Source: Channa striata
Taxonomy: Eukaryota; Chordata; Actinopteri; Anabantiformes; Channidae
Direction: 5' to 3'
Length of the DNA: 64,000 nucleotides
Assembly (NCBI GenBank): GCA_033026295.1
Contig: CM065186.1
Coordinates: 21,401,172 to 21,465,171, forward strand
Position 1 is the stretch's first letter; every line of letters starts with the position of its first letter. Shown here in pieces: positions 12,527 through 24,574 of this stretch. A program made the translations under genes and the position numbers. The notes under the pieces are model-generated. The model did no database searches, was not told where the DNA came from, and was given only the letters and a program-made list of their open reading frames with translations.

Positions 12527-15318
12527 AGCTTAATTCCTTTGATAAATTCCTCAGCAACCCTAGACAGGCAACTCCATCTGTCAGGACGAAAGGGGTCAGG
12601 ATTAGTTAGTGTGTGTGTGACAGAGAGAGACATACTGCAAATGTAGGTGAACTTGAAAGCTGTTCACACACTACTCGGCTGCTAACCCACGGTCTGGCTA
12701 ATAAAGCCCAAGCCTGATTAGCCCAGTTAGCGGTTAGCTAATGGGATAACTACAGCGCACTGCTGTTACGGACTCAAAACATCTCTAAACAATTACACAG
12801 AAGTTATGGAGTTAGAATACAATCACCTGGGATGTATTTTGATTAGTACAGAGGCACACAGATAAGATGCATGCTTTTATTTTTTCCAATATATGTTTTT
12901 CAACATACAACCCACCTCTTCTCATAAACACTTTATACTTAAGGCTAATAGGCTTTTAATCTGACACTAGGCCAGATGGGTTATCCTTAATTCAACAGCA
13001 ATATAGGAAGGAGGGAGCTGAAATGAATAATTGGGGTTGTTAAAGACAGGGCGGCTTGCATCTCAAGGATAATAGCTCAACACTTTTGGGAAGTGCACTT
13101 CAAATTAGGCTTAACACTGCGGGGATATGTCTGCTTCAGAAAGCTGTGAATAGGGACGCTCACAATGAACAGACCCGAGTTTGCAGAAGAATCTTGGAAA
13201 GTACTGCTTACTGTAGAATGCTCATAAATGATTAATCAATGCAGAAACACCACTAGTGTGGACTGTGAGTTTCTGTTTTTGAAGTGTGACCAGAATTCTT
13301 AAACAAGAGCTCTTTGGGAGCCCCCAATTTGCTGCAATAACATTCACTGCTGTTGAAGCTGATGTGGATTTTTTTACATTGCCTATATTGAGCGCAGAAA
13401 CAAGTAGTCTCATGATAATGATGATAGCTATGATATGACACTTATTTTGACAAACAGGTTACCTTGACACCAGATTAAACCTCCATTCTCACTTTGCATG
13501 ACTCACTGTTGTAACCTGTGTGTTGAGTAAAAAAGCTCTGAGTCATGCGTACTTTGTATATGGGCAGCTGAAACAACAGATGTTCGAATGCGATCTTTGA
13601 CTTTGTGCCATGACTGTTTGTTCATCTGTCTGCTGAGAATTACCCAAAGGCCTTGTATTTACTGTGACAGAAGATAGGGTGGGGCTGTGGGTCAAGATGA
13701 AAGTGAGCATGTGTTGTAACAAAAGACACTGTAATCATAAAGGTCTATAAAGAAGCTCAAGTCTCTAATGGTCCTCATTCAGGGAGTGGCAAACAACACC
13801 TAGTGAGAGGGGGGCACCTAGAGGGACATATCTCTACGAGTCAAGCAGTCACCTAAATGATTTGTCAGTTTGCAACAGTTAAGCAAAAACAGAGAGGCTG
13901 CTGTAATTCCACTTAAATTGTCTGAGCACCCGGCCTGATGTCAGCAGATGGCTGATCGGAGCAGAAACCTCCTATCTCAGTGTAATGTCCATCAACCATC
14001 CTCATTGCCAGTGCTAATCCCGTCAGGATTCTGCAATCTCCTCTGCCACCTCCCAGTCTTTTTTTTGATGACGTTCCTGCACCTTGCATCAAAAGATCCA
14101 CTGCCCCACCAACCCATTTAATAATATTTAATGACTGACGCAGATTTGATTCTGTTTCCCTTTAGAGACAGATGATATTTATCTAAATTTCATTTTGAAC
14201 AGTTAGTGCTTGGAAGAACCAAAAAAAATCTTTAAACAGTAAAAAACAACACAACATAAAAACAAAAACTGTATTAATGTACAAAAATAGTACTGTGCTC
14301 AATATCGAATATGACATTAATACACTACAGCATTTCAGATACTAAAGACTACTTCACCTGAATTTCTTAATCAGCCATCTGCAATTTGGGCAGATAAAAG
14401 GTTAATGATACAAAGGAAGAGGAAGCAGCTTCAGACCAGCTCCAGCATGTTAACAAACCAGACAAACTTGAAACATTATTCACTAAATGTTTTACTGTAC
14501 TATATCTAAAATCCTGTTATCCTGCATCCCCACTGTCCATTTTGTATTAGGTAACCGGCACACTCCTAAACAACCCATAACATCATCACACATGCATAAA
14601 CACACTCCACCTTAATTGTAATTTATAAAACAGTAGACAGCACATTACTTGTTTACATTTCTCTGCAGTGTTTTCCCAGCCAGTTTGGCAGTTGTTGGCT
14701 GTTTACAAACCGAAGTACACAGCAATACAAAAACACACAATATAATTTTTTTATATTCTCTGACTAGCACACTTGCTGTCTGTGTAGTGTGTAACAGGCT
14801 TTTTCCTGACAGCCCCAGCTTTGTTTCCCAGAGCTTGTCACTGAGCAGCCAGCTCTATTCATAAAAAACCCAGAACGGATAACGCCGCAGAGAGACGCTT
14901 CAACTTCACAGACTGCTTGGCCTTAACTTTCCCCAGTCTTGGATAAGGGAGTACATTGTCATTTGCAACAATGCTACAGTAAAGAAGGCTTGCTTGTCAC
15001 CTGGCTTAATATCTATACAGATAAGGAGCTCCACTAAAACCCACAAGTAAGACATGCAAGCTGTGGGGGTCTCTATTTAGGAGATTAGCTTTTGTCAAGC
15101 TGCACTTCAATATACTTAGTTTAAACTTGTCCCTGGCCTCAGTGCTGTGTTTTGTGGTCGACAGCTGAATGTAATATTTGTGTTACAGCAAAGAAAATGC
15201 ACTTGGTTTAAGTAACAACATCAATGATGGCTTTAGCTCTGTTTCACAGTGAAAATAATTACACTCCTAGGCCCACAGTAGATAACAAAAACAGCACCAC
15301 TATTAGGTCCATACTCAC

Positions 15319-15423
15319 TAGTTTTGTTGCACTTGACTTTGGAGAGAAGCTTGTGAGCAAGTAGAAGATCCCCGCTCTTCACTGCCACCAGCAGATCTTG
15401 TTCTTTCCCCATAATTACCTTAA
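15319..15423 (-). CDS. caskin2: caskin exon 2 with the start codon
   Basis: On the minus strand this exon opens after a CCTGTAG acceptor. The ATG is at 15,412, and 31 codons follow (MGKEQDLLVAVKSGD at the N-terminus, ending KVKCNKT) plus one base before a GTGAGT donor. Caskins are cytoplasmic scaffolds of CASK-containing synaptic complexes, and their N-terminus precedes six ankyrin repeats. The MG.EQDL..AVK.GD start and the KVK..KTK string are closer to CASKIN2 than to CASKIN1, as I recall those families. Anks1-type ankyrin proteins start similarly but lack KLLGSTK, which the next exon supplies. The paralogue assignment is less certain than the family. Confidence 0.85.
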
Positions 15424-17821
15424 CTACAGGCTTAAAAACTGCTCACAATAAGCCAAAGGTGTTATTTTGTCTTTTCAGTGTTTTTTTCTGCTGAACAGTT
15501 TCAGCAAACATTTTAAAAGAAAGCTGCTTGATTCAAGCAATGAGATGACATTGTGAACAGTAGGCTTAGCATCGTCTACAGAGAGGGTAAACCAGTCCTG
15601 GAGGTCTTCTTTCTCTTGTTGTCAGATTTTGAGTCCATTATTTTTGATGATGTTGATGCATGGCCCAGTGCATATAGTCTGTTTCTGTCAACTTGAAGTT
15701 AGCAGTAGCCCAACCTGCCATCAAACTGGTAAGAGAATGCTAGAAGCAAAGAGAAAGACAGAAATCACTTTGTGTCTACAATCAGACAAAAAAGTAATGA
15801 AAAGAGTAACTTTTTATAACACTTCAGTGTTTTTTTCTTTTGACTCTTTAGTAGTGGTTATCAAACCTCAAAACTCTTCTGTTACTGACTAAATTGTATC
15901 TGAAGCATAAAGTGTGAAAAGTTGACCAGAAGCTGGCACTGGAACCTTGCTCAGATTTTACAGCAGACATTATCACTTCTCAAGAGATCTATTTGCACAT
16001 GCATTAGCCAATTCAGTTAGAAGATACTAAAGTAAATGCCAATAAATGAGTCTTATTATAAAGTCTATTAGTTTATTTGAATGTTTATTTTTAGGCTGTA
16101 CAATATATCTTGAAGGAAGTAAGTTCATTAAACTATGATTGTGTGCCTTTTCTGTAGAGATAAGATTTGCTAATTAATTAATCAATGAATGTTTCCATCA
16201 AGTAAAATAAAATTCCCCCAAGGTATATCTGAGATATTGCTCTAATAAAAATGACACATACATGAAAACAAATCAGTTTATCCCTGAGTCCACATGGACT
16301 CAATTTGTGACAAATTTGAAGAAATTCCCTACAGGTATTGCTGAGACATTTTGTGCACAAGCTTTAGACACTATAAATCGTTATACCTCACTACAAATTA
16401 AGTTTTTAAGGATGTTAAAGTTCATGTATTTATTTAAAAAAAGTTTTTTTATTTCTTTCTCCAAGAAAAGAATGTAAGGCATAGCTAATGGCTGCTTCAT
16501 AAGCAATCACACTGATGCTGGACAGGTACTCAAACAGGGGTAAAACAGTCTCCCTGGGTGTTTCTTTTTGTACCACTGAGGCAGCATCACTCAGGCTGTT
16601 TCAGTGAGCCACACAGCCTCCAGTTAGTCTATGCTGTGTGCAAAACAAAACCACAATTAGAAGTCTCAGTAAAGCTAAGAGGCAATCTCTGAGGAGAGAG
16701 TGCTCCGCTTGCACTATCTGTCTGGTCTCAAAGTGAGTAGTAAGCAAAGACAAACTGAGCATATCCAGAAGTTCCGAGATTTTAAAAAGTCAGCTGAATT
16801 AGATTTGCTACTCTCAGAAGCCTCGTTGTTATCCTCTGTGCCAACAGACATGACAAAGCCATTAAAGTAAATATCCTTTTTCAGCTTGGCTTTAGTTGAG
16901 TTTCAACTCAGTTTTTAAAAAACAAGAGTAGGGGATCTTGTTTACCAGCCCATTTAGTGGTGTTATACAGAATGATAGACATGCAGCAGAGTGGCCCAGC
17001 ATAAATGCCAATGCACGTCTTTGCACTGACACATGATCTAAAACTAGCCAGGCACCTAAAACCTTGGCCAGACAATAAACAACGGCATAGCTCCTAAATG
17101 ACATGAGCCAGAATGTAAACAAGGAATCCAAAATTGGCTTGTTGGACTTCATGGCAATGGATAGAGCAGTTGTTAAATGCAGTTTGATGGCTATTCGTGT
17201 CTTTCTTGTAGGATGCGGAGTAACAGGTGTTCCACATGCACAAATAAAAAAAAACTTGCAACAAATCATTTCAAAATATTTACTTTCACCAAGCAAAAGC
17301 TCGTGCGATGCACGTGGACGCTCCGTTCACATCAAAGCTTGTTCTAAATTCGGCCAATCTGACCCTACGTTGCTGGTCAACATTATATTACAACAATTCC
17401 AACAGGTTCTAAGACCTCTGAGAACCTGTCATCAGCATAACGCTACATCACAAGATTTTCTTTTAGTCAAATAGTGTGTTAAAAGTTAGCATGTGTGTTC
17501 CAACCTTGTTGTTTGCTTGTAAGTAAAAGAATATGCATATCATTTTACGCCTGCGCAAGCACATTCCACCCCCGAAGATCTGGAAATAAAATACCACGTA
17601 AATTCAAGCGGCACATGAAGCTGAAAACAGCGGGTCTTTAACTGTCTGCCCCGTTCAACTTCTTCCCATCAAGGAATTGCTCTCTACGTTCAGCTTCTCT
17701 TCCATCTGTCAGTGTCTTCCGACTCCCGGTCACGCAAGTCCCAAAACACACGTATTTCTATCTGGTAAAGATGGCAAGTTTTTCAGTTTACATGCATTTA
17801 TACAGAGAGTAATGTCCTCAC
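15424..17821 (-). other. intron 1 of the caskin gene
   Basis: The sequence between the inferred non-coding exon and the ATG exon. It holds an unrecognised minus-strand ORF of 134 codons near 16.9-17.3 kb that has no domain features, and nothing else I can identify. Confidence 0.6.
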
Positions 17822-17945
17822 CTGTTGTCGATGATAGTGGTTCGTCAAAAGCTCGAGCGCAGGTGGTAAGTAGGAGTTCGCTGAGGAGAGAGACCAAGCA
17901 CGGAGCGTTAAGCTAACAGCGAACCTTCATGTTGCTTCCGGTAGG
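17822..17945 (-). other. caskin2: probable non-coding first exon (5' UTR) of the caskin gene
   Basis: On the minus strand this stretch ends in CAACAG followed by a GTGAGG donor, and is richer in CpG than its flanks. It lies 2.4 kb upstream of the ATG exon, whose own start is preceded by only about 11 nt of exon, so an upstream leader exon is needed. The right-hand limit is approximate because no transcript is available. A five-codon upstream ORF (MKVRC, stop) lies at 17,930-17,913. Confidence 0.55.
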
Positions 17946-17995
17946 ACCTTTCAAAGCTGCCTGAGTGATAGCGTCGCAACGTTTGCGTGTTGGGT
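17932..17995 (-). promoter_or_regulatory. probable caskin promoter with ETS-type site
   Basis: On the minus strand an ACCGGAAGC core, typical of ETS/GABPA sites at vertebrate transcription starts, sits at the upstream edge of the proposed first exon. The flanking sequence to about 17,995 is CpG-rich for this region and there is no TATA box. This is inference from motif and position. Confidence 0.4.
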
Positions 17996-19271
17996 ATATT
18001 TTACTACAGAGTAGTATTTATATAAACACATTTTATCTGTACATTTCTGAAGCTGCTAAGCACTAATTGTTTTGTGGCTTTGCCTATCGTTTATTTAATA
18101 TTTATTTTGAGGGTCAAGTTAAACAGCTTCCGCTAATACATCGCCTGTGATCCCGCTTGACTGAGGCTAACTTTACAGAGTTGTGTGGGGCTTTATTCTG
18201 GATCTTTGACGTGGATAACGTGGATTATAAGAGGAGCAGAAAACTAGAGTAATTTAGAGAAAAAGTCATCTATAAGCAGTTTTGTCTAATATGATGATGC
18301 TCCCACAATGTTTGATTTAGGACAAGCATTTTTAACGTTTTAAATTACCAGCCTGTGATATAAGAACCGTCTAATGTTTGGGTTTTTTGTATGTCTTTGG
18401 GTGATAACAGCAAGTTTTAAAAGTTACCAGCCTGTGATATAAGGAAAATTAGGCATTTGCTGGTTCCCCATCCCCATGCAGAGTGTGGTGTTGTGTGGTG
18501 ACCTCTGCTGGGTTGAAGCTGCTACTGACAATGTCACTGCCACATTCGAGTGAGCGTTTCTCACACGTCACACGTTTAAAAACAACTTCACATTACAAAA
18601 CTGAAAATCAAAGCATACTCATCATGCCAGTTCATCTGGATTACAGGTATACAGAGTTTCTAATCCCATTTCTTAGACTACTAGATTTTGCTAATTCTGA
18701 CTAATTTGTCAGGTTCATTGTTGAAGGATGCATGAAGCTGGACTAAGCTGCTTTCACACATGTAACCCCAAACCTCTCTAGATGTCAGTGGAGCTGCCTC
18801 ATTAATTACACTAATAATTTGATCGCAGGAATATTAGGCATGATGTGGAAAGAAGGTTTTAGTATTTGTCAATAAGATTTTAAAATATTTTAACTAGCAA
18901 ATATAAAGCTTTAAAGTTGGTCCTTGGTTTTTGAGGAAAAGGGATTTTGGCCAGAAAGGCAGAAAATATATATCTCACTGTTCTACAGTTCTCTGAAGAT
19001 TTCTAAATGTCTTACAAACATTTATCTTTGGTTCAGGACAAACTTAAAATGACACATTCTTATTAATATGATTGTCACGGTCTTCTCTATGTTTATGTCC
19101 TTTACAGTTCTGTCATTCAGCATTTTCTTTTAAAAAATCAATCAGCAAAACATCAGCTGAGAGCTGTTTATTCACAAGGTCGTATGAAAGTTAAAATACC
19201 ATATTTAACCAAACATGAAAATCACTGTCACAGTTCAGTTGGGAAACACTATGCAACCTTCTTAAACATAT
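17996..19271. other. spacer upstream of the caskin gene
   Basis: AT-rich sequence with no gene, RNA or transposon that I can recognise. Confidence 0.5.
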
Positions 19272-19647
19272 TGTAGCGACCCGACCAGTGGGCCAGGGGT
19301 GGGGTTAGGGGATTATGGGTACTTAGGGTTTGTGTTTGTGTTGGTCGGCACTGTGAGGGAAACGCTGGGTGACCGGCCTATGTATTTGCGTTGGTTCCTG
19401 TTCGGAGACAGCCGAAAAAAGACAAGAACTGCGTCACCTGGTTGCCAGCATGAGGCACTCGGGGTCGTGTGGTGTGTGGGGCGCGAGTGACCTCCCTCCA
19501 CCTGGGGTAGCTTTAGGGTCGAGTTAGCCTGCTAGCGCCCAAGCTAGCTGCTAGTTAGCTGAACCAGTTAGGCTAGGCTAGCGTAGCTCAAGCTCCACAA
19601 CCCGGAGTGGCTGCCGTACACCCTGCTACGGTGTGTCACGCGTTACA
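19272..19647. mobile_element. solo LTR with 4-bp target duplication
   Basis: A 376-bp segment begins TGTAGCG and ends CGTTACA, so the ends are inverted 7-mers with one mismatch and obey the TG...CA rule. It is flanked on both sides by ATAT (19,268-19,271 and 19,648-19,651), as expected for a 4-bp target-site duplication. It is more GC-rich than its flanks and carries no ORF of note. A solo LTR of a Ty3/gypsy-like or ERV-like element fits best. A small terminal-inverted-repeat element is the alternative, though the inverted ends are very short for that. Confidence 0.65.
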
Positions 19648-19841
19648 ATATCAGTGGCTAATTGGCTTGAAGTGATAGAATAATCAATAAATGTTTATTA
19701 GCTTAACAATTCATTAGAACAGTGAACATAAACGGATTAGCTTGCCTACCTATTAAATTTAATATTATGGTAGAAGGGTTTAGTGTGGTAAAAATCTGTC
19801 CTCGGAGGACAGTAATTTTGCACACATGTCTCTAAATCATA

Positions 19842-22138
19842 CTCAATTCAATTCAATTCAACTTTATTTAAATAGCACCAATTTACAACAGGGCCACCTT
19901 AAGGTACTTTACATAATAAAGTCAAGACTATACAAACATTTAGAGAAAACCCAACAAATCCCCCTTGAGCAGCTAGAGGCAATAGTGGAGAGGGAAAACT
20001 CCCTTTAATGGAAGAAACCTCCAGCAGAACCAGACCCAGGGCGGCCATCTGCCTTGACTGGTTGGGCTGAGTGGAAAGTGGAAAGAGAAAAGAACAGAAC
20101 ACGAAAGCAACAGCAAAATGTTGGGCAGGTTGATAGGACCAGTAGCTGCGCACTGAAAGACACACAGCACCAAATCCGGGGACACCTGAGGACAGGGACA
20201 GAGAGAGGGAGACAGAGACGGAGAAAGACGACTACGAGACAAAGAAGACACAGAGCCAGTCCTACAGTGGGGACATTATAAATGTGGGGTGAGAGGAAAG
20301 AGTGAAGAGAAGAGGAAAGTGGCTCAGTGCAGAGTCCCCCAGCAGTCTAAGCCTATATCAGCATGACTATAAGTAATTATAAGATTTATCAAAGAGGAAG
20401 GTTTTAAACCTAGTCTGAAAAGTAGAGAGGGTGTCTGCTTCCCGAATCTGGACTGGGAGCTGGTTCCATAGTAGAGGAGCTTGATAGCTAAAGGTTCTGC
20501 CTCCCATTCTATTTTTGGAAATTCTGGGAACCACAAGTAGGCCTGCATTTAGGGACCGAAGTGGTCTATTAGGACGATATGGCTCAATCCCAGTCAGTAA
20601 TCTTGCTGCAGCATTTTGGATTAATTGAAGGCTTTTTAGAGAGTTACTGGGGCAGCCTGAAAGTAGAGAGTTACAGTAGTCCAATCTAGAAGTAACAAGT
20701 GCATGAACCAGTTTTTCAGTATCACTTTGAGACAGGATGCTCCTAATTTTGGCAATGTTCCGTAGATGGAAGAAGGCTGTTCTAGAGAGTTGTTTTATGT
20801 GTGAGGTAAAGGACTCCGAGATTCCTTGCAGTAGAACTGGGGGCCAGAGTTATGTCATCTAAAGTAACAATAGGGTTGGACAACATGTTTCTTAGACTTT
20901 TAGGCCCAAACAAAGTAACTTGAGTTTTATCTGAGTTTAGAAGAAGGAAATTATACGTCATCCAGTCCCTTATGTCTTTTAGACATGCTTGTAGTTTAAT
21001 TAATTTATTTGTTTCATCAGGTTTCATAGATAGATATAACTGCGTGTCATCAGCGTAGCAGTGAAAATTTACAGAGTGTTTTCTAATAATGTTGCCAAGG
21101 GGAGACATATATAGAGTAAAGAGTATTGCTCCTAACGCAGAGCCTTGTGGAACTCCATAACTAACTTTTGTGTATGTGGAAGATTCATCATGATTCAACA
21201 TTAACAAATTGGAATCTAGCTGACAGATAAGATTTAGTGCAGTTCCTTTAATTCCAATAACATGTTCTAGTCTCTGTAATAATATTCTGTGATCAATGGT
21301 GTGAAATGCAGCACTAAGATCTAACAGAACTAGTATAGAGACAAGTCCATTATCTGAAGCCAGAAGAAGATCGTTAGTGACTTTGATCAGTGCAGTTTCT
21401 GTGCTATGATGAACTCTAAATCCTGACTGAAATTCTTCAAACAAGTCGTTTCTGCACAGGTGGTCACATAATTGCTTTGCAACTACTTTTTCAAGTATTT
21501 TAGAAATAAAGGGGGGACTGGATATTGGTCTGTAATTGGCTAAAACACCTGTATCAAGACAAAGTTTTTTAAGTAGATGTTTGATTACAGCTACCTTATA
21601 GGCCTTTGGTACATATCCTGTTTGTAAAGATAGATTGATGATATCTAATACTAACGTGTCTAATAAGGGTAGAGCATCTTTGAGCAGTCTAACTAGAATA
21701 GGGTCTAGCAGACATGTTGTTGGTTTGGATGCCATAATAGTTGAAGTTAACTCAGCAAGGTCTCAGCAGTCTAAAAGGGACTGAGGACTTACTGATGATT
21801 CTAATTCTGTTGTATTTGTGGGGAGGGTCTGTTGAATTTTGTTTCTAATAGCTATGATTTTGTTTGTGAAGAAGGTCATGAAGTCATTGCTGCATAGCGT
21901 TGAGGGAATACTAGTCTCAACTGAACTATGGCTCTTAGTCAGCCTGGTTACAGTGCTGAAAAGAAACCGGGGGTTTTTCTTATTTTCCTGTATTAGTGAT
22001 GAAAAATATGCTGTTCTGGCTTTACGGAGTGCTAATGTCACCTAGGGTGTGACTAAAACAATGAGTGGGTTCTTTTACATTTTGAGAGAAACCAATTGAA
22101 TCTAATAATGAAGTGAATGCCGTGTTGAGGGAGTTACA
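19842..22138 (-). mobile_element. L2-type LINE, minus-strand copy, 5'-truncated
   Basis: The 3' end is at the left: a (TTGAA)n tail (seen as ATTCAATTCAATTCAA), then the same 3' UTR blocks as the plus-strand copies. Reverse transcriptase sequence follows, then a short endonuclease remnant up to 22,138. An internal deletion near 22,041 joins the endonuclease C-terminal part directly to the KARTAYFSS linker that precedes the RT. The adjoining plus-strand copy still has that missing piece. The element is inactive. Confidence 0.88.
20367..22041 (-). pseudogene. LINE reverse transcriptase remnant
   Basis: The main open stretch (20,782-21,735, 317 codons) contains RT motifs in order: the LDLSAAF block at residues 138-144, GVPQGS at 194-199 and the catalytic YADD box at 227-230. 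LDLSAAF is followed by His where AFD is usual. An upstream open piece (21,763-22,041) holds the linker between endonuclease and RT, and a downstream one (20,367-20,684) holds the C-terminal domain. Stops and frame changes separate the three, so no full-length product is possible. The YADDTQLYL and AFDT-DH style is that of fish L2/CR1-group LINEs. Confidence 0.88.
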
Positions 22139-22144
22139 GTAAGA

Positions 22145-22480
22145 TCATCATTCATGCAGGAACAAATGACGCCCGATTACGCAAATCGGAGGTCACTAAA
22201 ACGAATATTGAATCAGTGCAAAGACAATGTTGGACTCCGTAGTTTTCTCTGGACCCCTGCTAAATCTGATCAGTGACGACATGTATAGCCGCATGTCGTC
22301 ATTCAACCGCTGGCTGTCTAGGTGGTGTCCAGCAAACGATATGGGCTACATAGACAATTGAAAAAGTTCTTGGGGAAAACCTAGGCTTATTAGGAGAGAT
22401 GCCATCCATCCTACTTTTGATGGTGCCTCTGTCTTATCAAAAAATATGGCTGATTTTATTAAACAACCAAAAGATTGACA
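22145..22480 (+). pseudogene. SGNH-esterase-like domain remnant of the LINE
   Basis: Near the left end the frame reads IIIHAGTNDARLRKSEVTK, which contains the GTND block III of SGNH hydrolases. Near the right end another frame reads RRDAIHPTFDGA, the Asp-x-x-His block that carries the catalytic dyad. Between them the sequence is broken by stops and frameshifts. Esterase-like domains of this type are known from the first ORF region of CR1/L2-group LINEs. The block order and the downstream endonuclease support that reading. Confidence 0.7.
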
Positions 22481-22544
22481 GTCCCTCTCTGCAGTATCCT
22501 TACCGCCGCCACCCCCCCACAACTCCCACATTCCTATAGAAACT

Positions 22545-23703
22545 GTGTCTGTTCCCCGATTAACTAAATTTTACAAACTAAAAATGATCACAAGAGGAGT
22601 TAATCATAATAACTTAATAAAAATCCGGACTGCTCCTCTTACTGAAGAAAAAACTAAAACAATTAAATGTGGATTATTAAATATCACATCTCTCTCATCT
22701 AAATCTCTGTTAGTAAATGACTTGATAAGCGATCATCAATTCGATTTATTTTGTCTCACTGAAACCTGGTTGCAGAAGGAAGAATATGTTAGTTTAAATG
22801 AGTCGACCCCCCCAAGTCATATTAACTATCATGTTCCTAGAAGCTCAGGCCGAGGTGGAGGAGTAACAGCAATCTATCACTCAAGCTTACCAATAAACCC
22901 TAGACCTAAACACAGTTATAACTCATTTGAGAGTCTTGCTCTGAGCCTTTCACACCCAATTTGGAAAACTCAAAATCCACTTCTATTTGTTATTGTGTAC
23001 CGTCCTCCAGTCCCTTATTCTAAATTTTTGACTGAATTCTCAGATTTTTTAGCCGACTTAGTGCTTAGTGCAGATAAAGTCGTCATAGTGGGCGATTTTA
23101 ACATTCATGTAGATGCTGACAGTAACTCCCTCAACACGGAATTTACTTCATTATTAGATAGAATTGGTTTCTCTCAAAATGTAAAACAATCCACTCATTG
23201 TTTTAGTCACACCCTAGACCTTGTCCTTGCATACGGCATTGAAATTGATAAACTAACAGTATTTCCTCATAATTCTGTTCTCTCTGACCATTTTCTAATA
23301 ACATTTGAATTTAATTTAATGGACTACACAGCAGCTAGAAAAAAGTTTTGCTTCAGTAGGTGTTTATCTGAAAACACTGTGAACAAAGGAAATGATCCCT
23401 TCATCATTTACTTCAACATGTACCGATATAACTGAGAGTAGCCTCATTAACTGTACTCCTGTACAAGTTGATTACGTGACTGATAATTATGCAGCATCTT
23501 TACGTTCCATACTTGATAGTGTTGCCCCTCTAAAAAAGAAAGCAGTAATTCTAAACAGGCGATCTCCATGGTATAGCTCGCAAACCCGCAATTTAAAGCA
23601 GGCGTCACGAAGACCAAGAAAGGAAGTGGCATTCCACTTATTCACAAGAATCACGCTTAGCCGGGAAAAAGAGTTTATACTTATACAAATTAGCACTCCG
23701 TAA
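22545..23703 (+). pseudogene. LINE endonuclease (EEP/APE-like) remnant
   Basis: The main frame (22,545-23,435) has the expected motif order of an exonuclease-endonuclease-phosphatase domain: GLLNITSL near the start, LTETWL (the catalytic Glu), VIVYRPP, VIVGDFNIHVD (Asp and Asn) and LSDHFLITFEF (terminal Asp-His). The domain itself looks nearly complete. A frameshift near 23,400 moves the downstream linker into another frame, which stops at 23,701. There is no intact link to the RT. Confidence 0.88.
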
Positions 23704-23728
23704 AGCCAGAACAGCTTATTATTCATCA

Positions 23729-24574
23729 CGCTGATGACACGCAGTTATATCTATCTACGAAACCTGATGAAACAAATAAATTAATCAAACTACAAGCATG
23801 TTTAAAAGACATAAGGGACTGGATGACGTATAATTTCCTTCTTCTAAACTCAGATAAAACTGAAGTATTGTATTTGGGCCTAAAAGTCTAAGAAACATGT
23901 TTTGTAACCATATTGCTACTTCAGATGACATAACTCCTGCCCCCAGTAGTACTGCAAGGAATCTCGGAGTAATTTTTCACCAGGATTTGCCATTTACCTC
24001 ACACATAAAACAAATCTCTAGAACAGACTTCTTCCACCTAAGAAACATTGCCAAAATTAGGAGCATCCTGTCTCAAAGCGATGCTAAAAAACTGGTTCAT
24101 GCATTTGTTACTTCTAGATTGGACTGCTGTAATTCTCTACTTTCAGGCTGCCCCAGTAACTCTCTAAAAAGCCCCCAATTATTCCAAAATGCTGCAGCAA
24201 GATTACTGACTGGGATTGGTAAGAGAGATCATATTTCACCTTCATTAGCTTCTCTCCATTGGCTTCCAATTAAATGCAGAATAAAATTTAAAACCCTTCT
24301 TCTTACCTATAAAGCTTTAAACGGTCAAGCTCCATCATATCTAAAAGATCTCCTAGTACCATTTCATCCTACTAGACCACTTCGGTCCCAAAATGCAGGC
24401 CTACTTGTGGTTCCCAGAATTTCCAAAAATAGAATGGGAGGCAGAGCCTTTAGCTATCAAGCTCCTCTCCTGTGGAACCAGCTCCCAGTCCAGATTCTGG
24501 AAGCAGACACCCTCTCTATTTTTAAGACTAGGCTCAAAACCGTCCTTTTTGATAAAGCTTATAGTTGGTTATAG
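23729..24574 (+). pseudogene. LINE RT C-terminal remnant
   Basis: It begins directly at the ADDTQLYLS box and continues through the palm and thumb (LNSDKTEV, SSTARNLGVIF) into the C-terminal domain with LDCCNSLLSGCP, SLHWLPI and LLWNQLPVQI. A one-base change near 23,870 breaks the frame, and the 225-codon open part starts at 23,897. It is the same family as the minus-strand copy. Confidence 0.85.

Larger units (their letters stand above)
1825..15318 (-). other. intron 2 of the caskin gene, 13.5 kb
   Basis: AT-rich intron sequence lies between the two caskin coding exons. Apart from a decayed LINE tail near 11.1-11.6 kb and simple repeats, I recognise nothing. The many short ORFs here have no domains or family resemblance and look like chance reading frames. 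Regulatory elements cannot be judged from a single sequence. Confidence 0.7.

Noticed and set aside
12373..12646. Thr-His and Cys-Val repeat proteins
   Set aside because: They are translations of the AC microsatellite.
16892..17474. Two opposed open frames of 134 and 123 codons
   Set aside because: They overlap antisense, lack domains, and lie in what reads as caskin intron 1. They look like chance frames.
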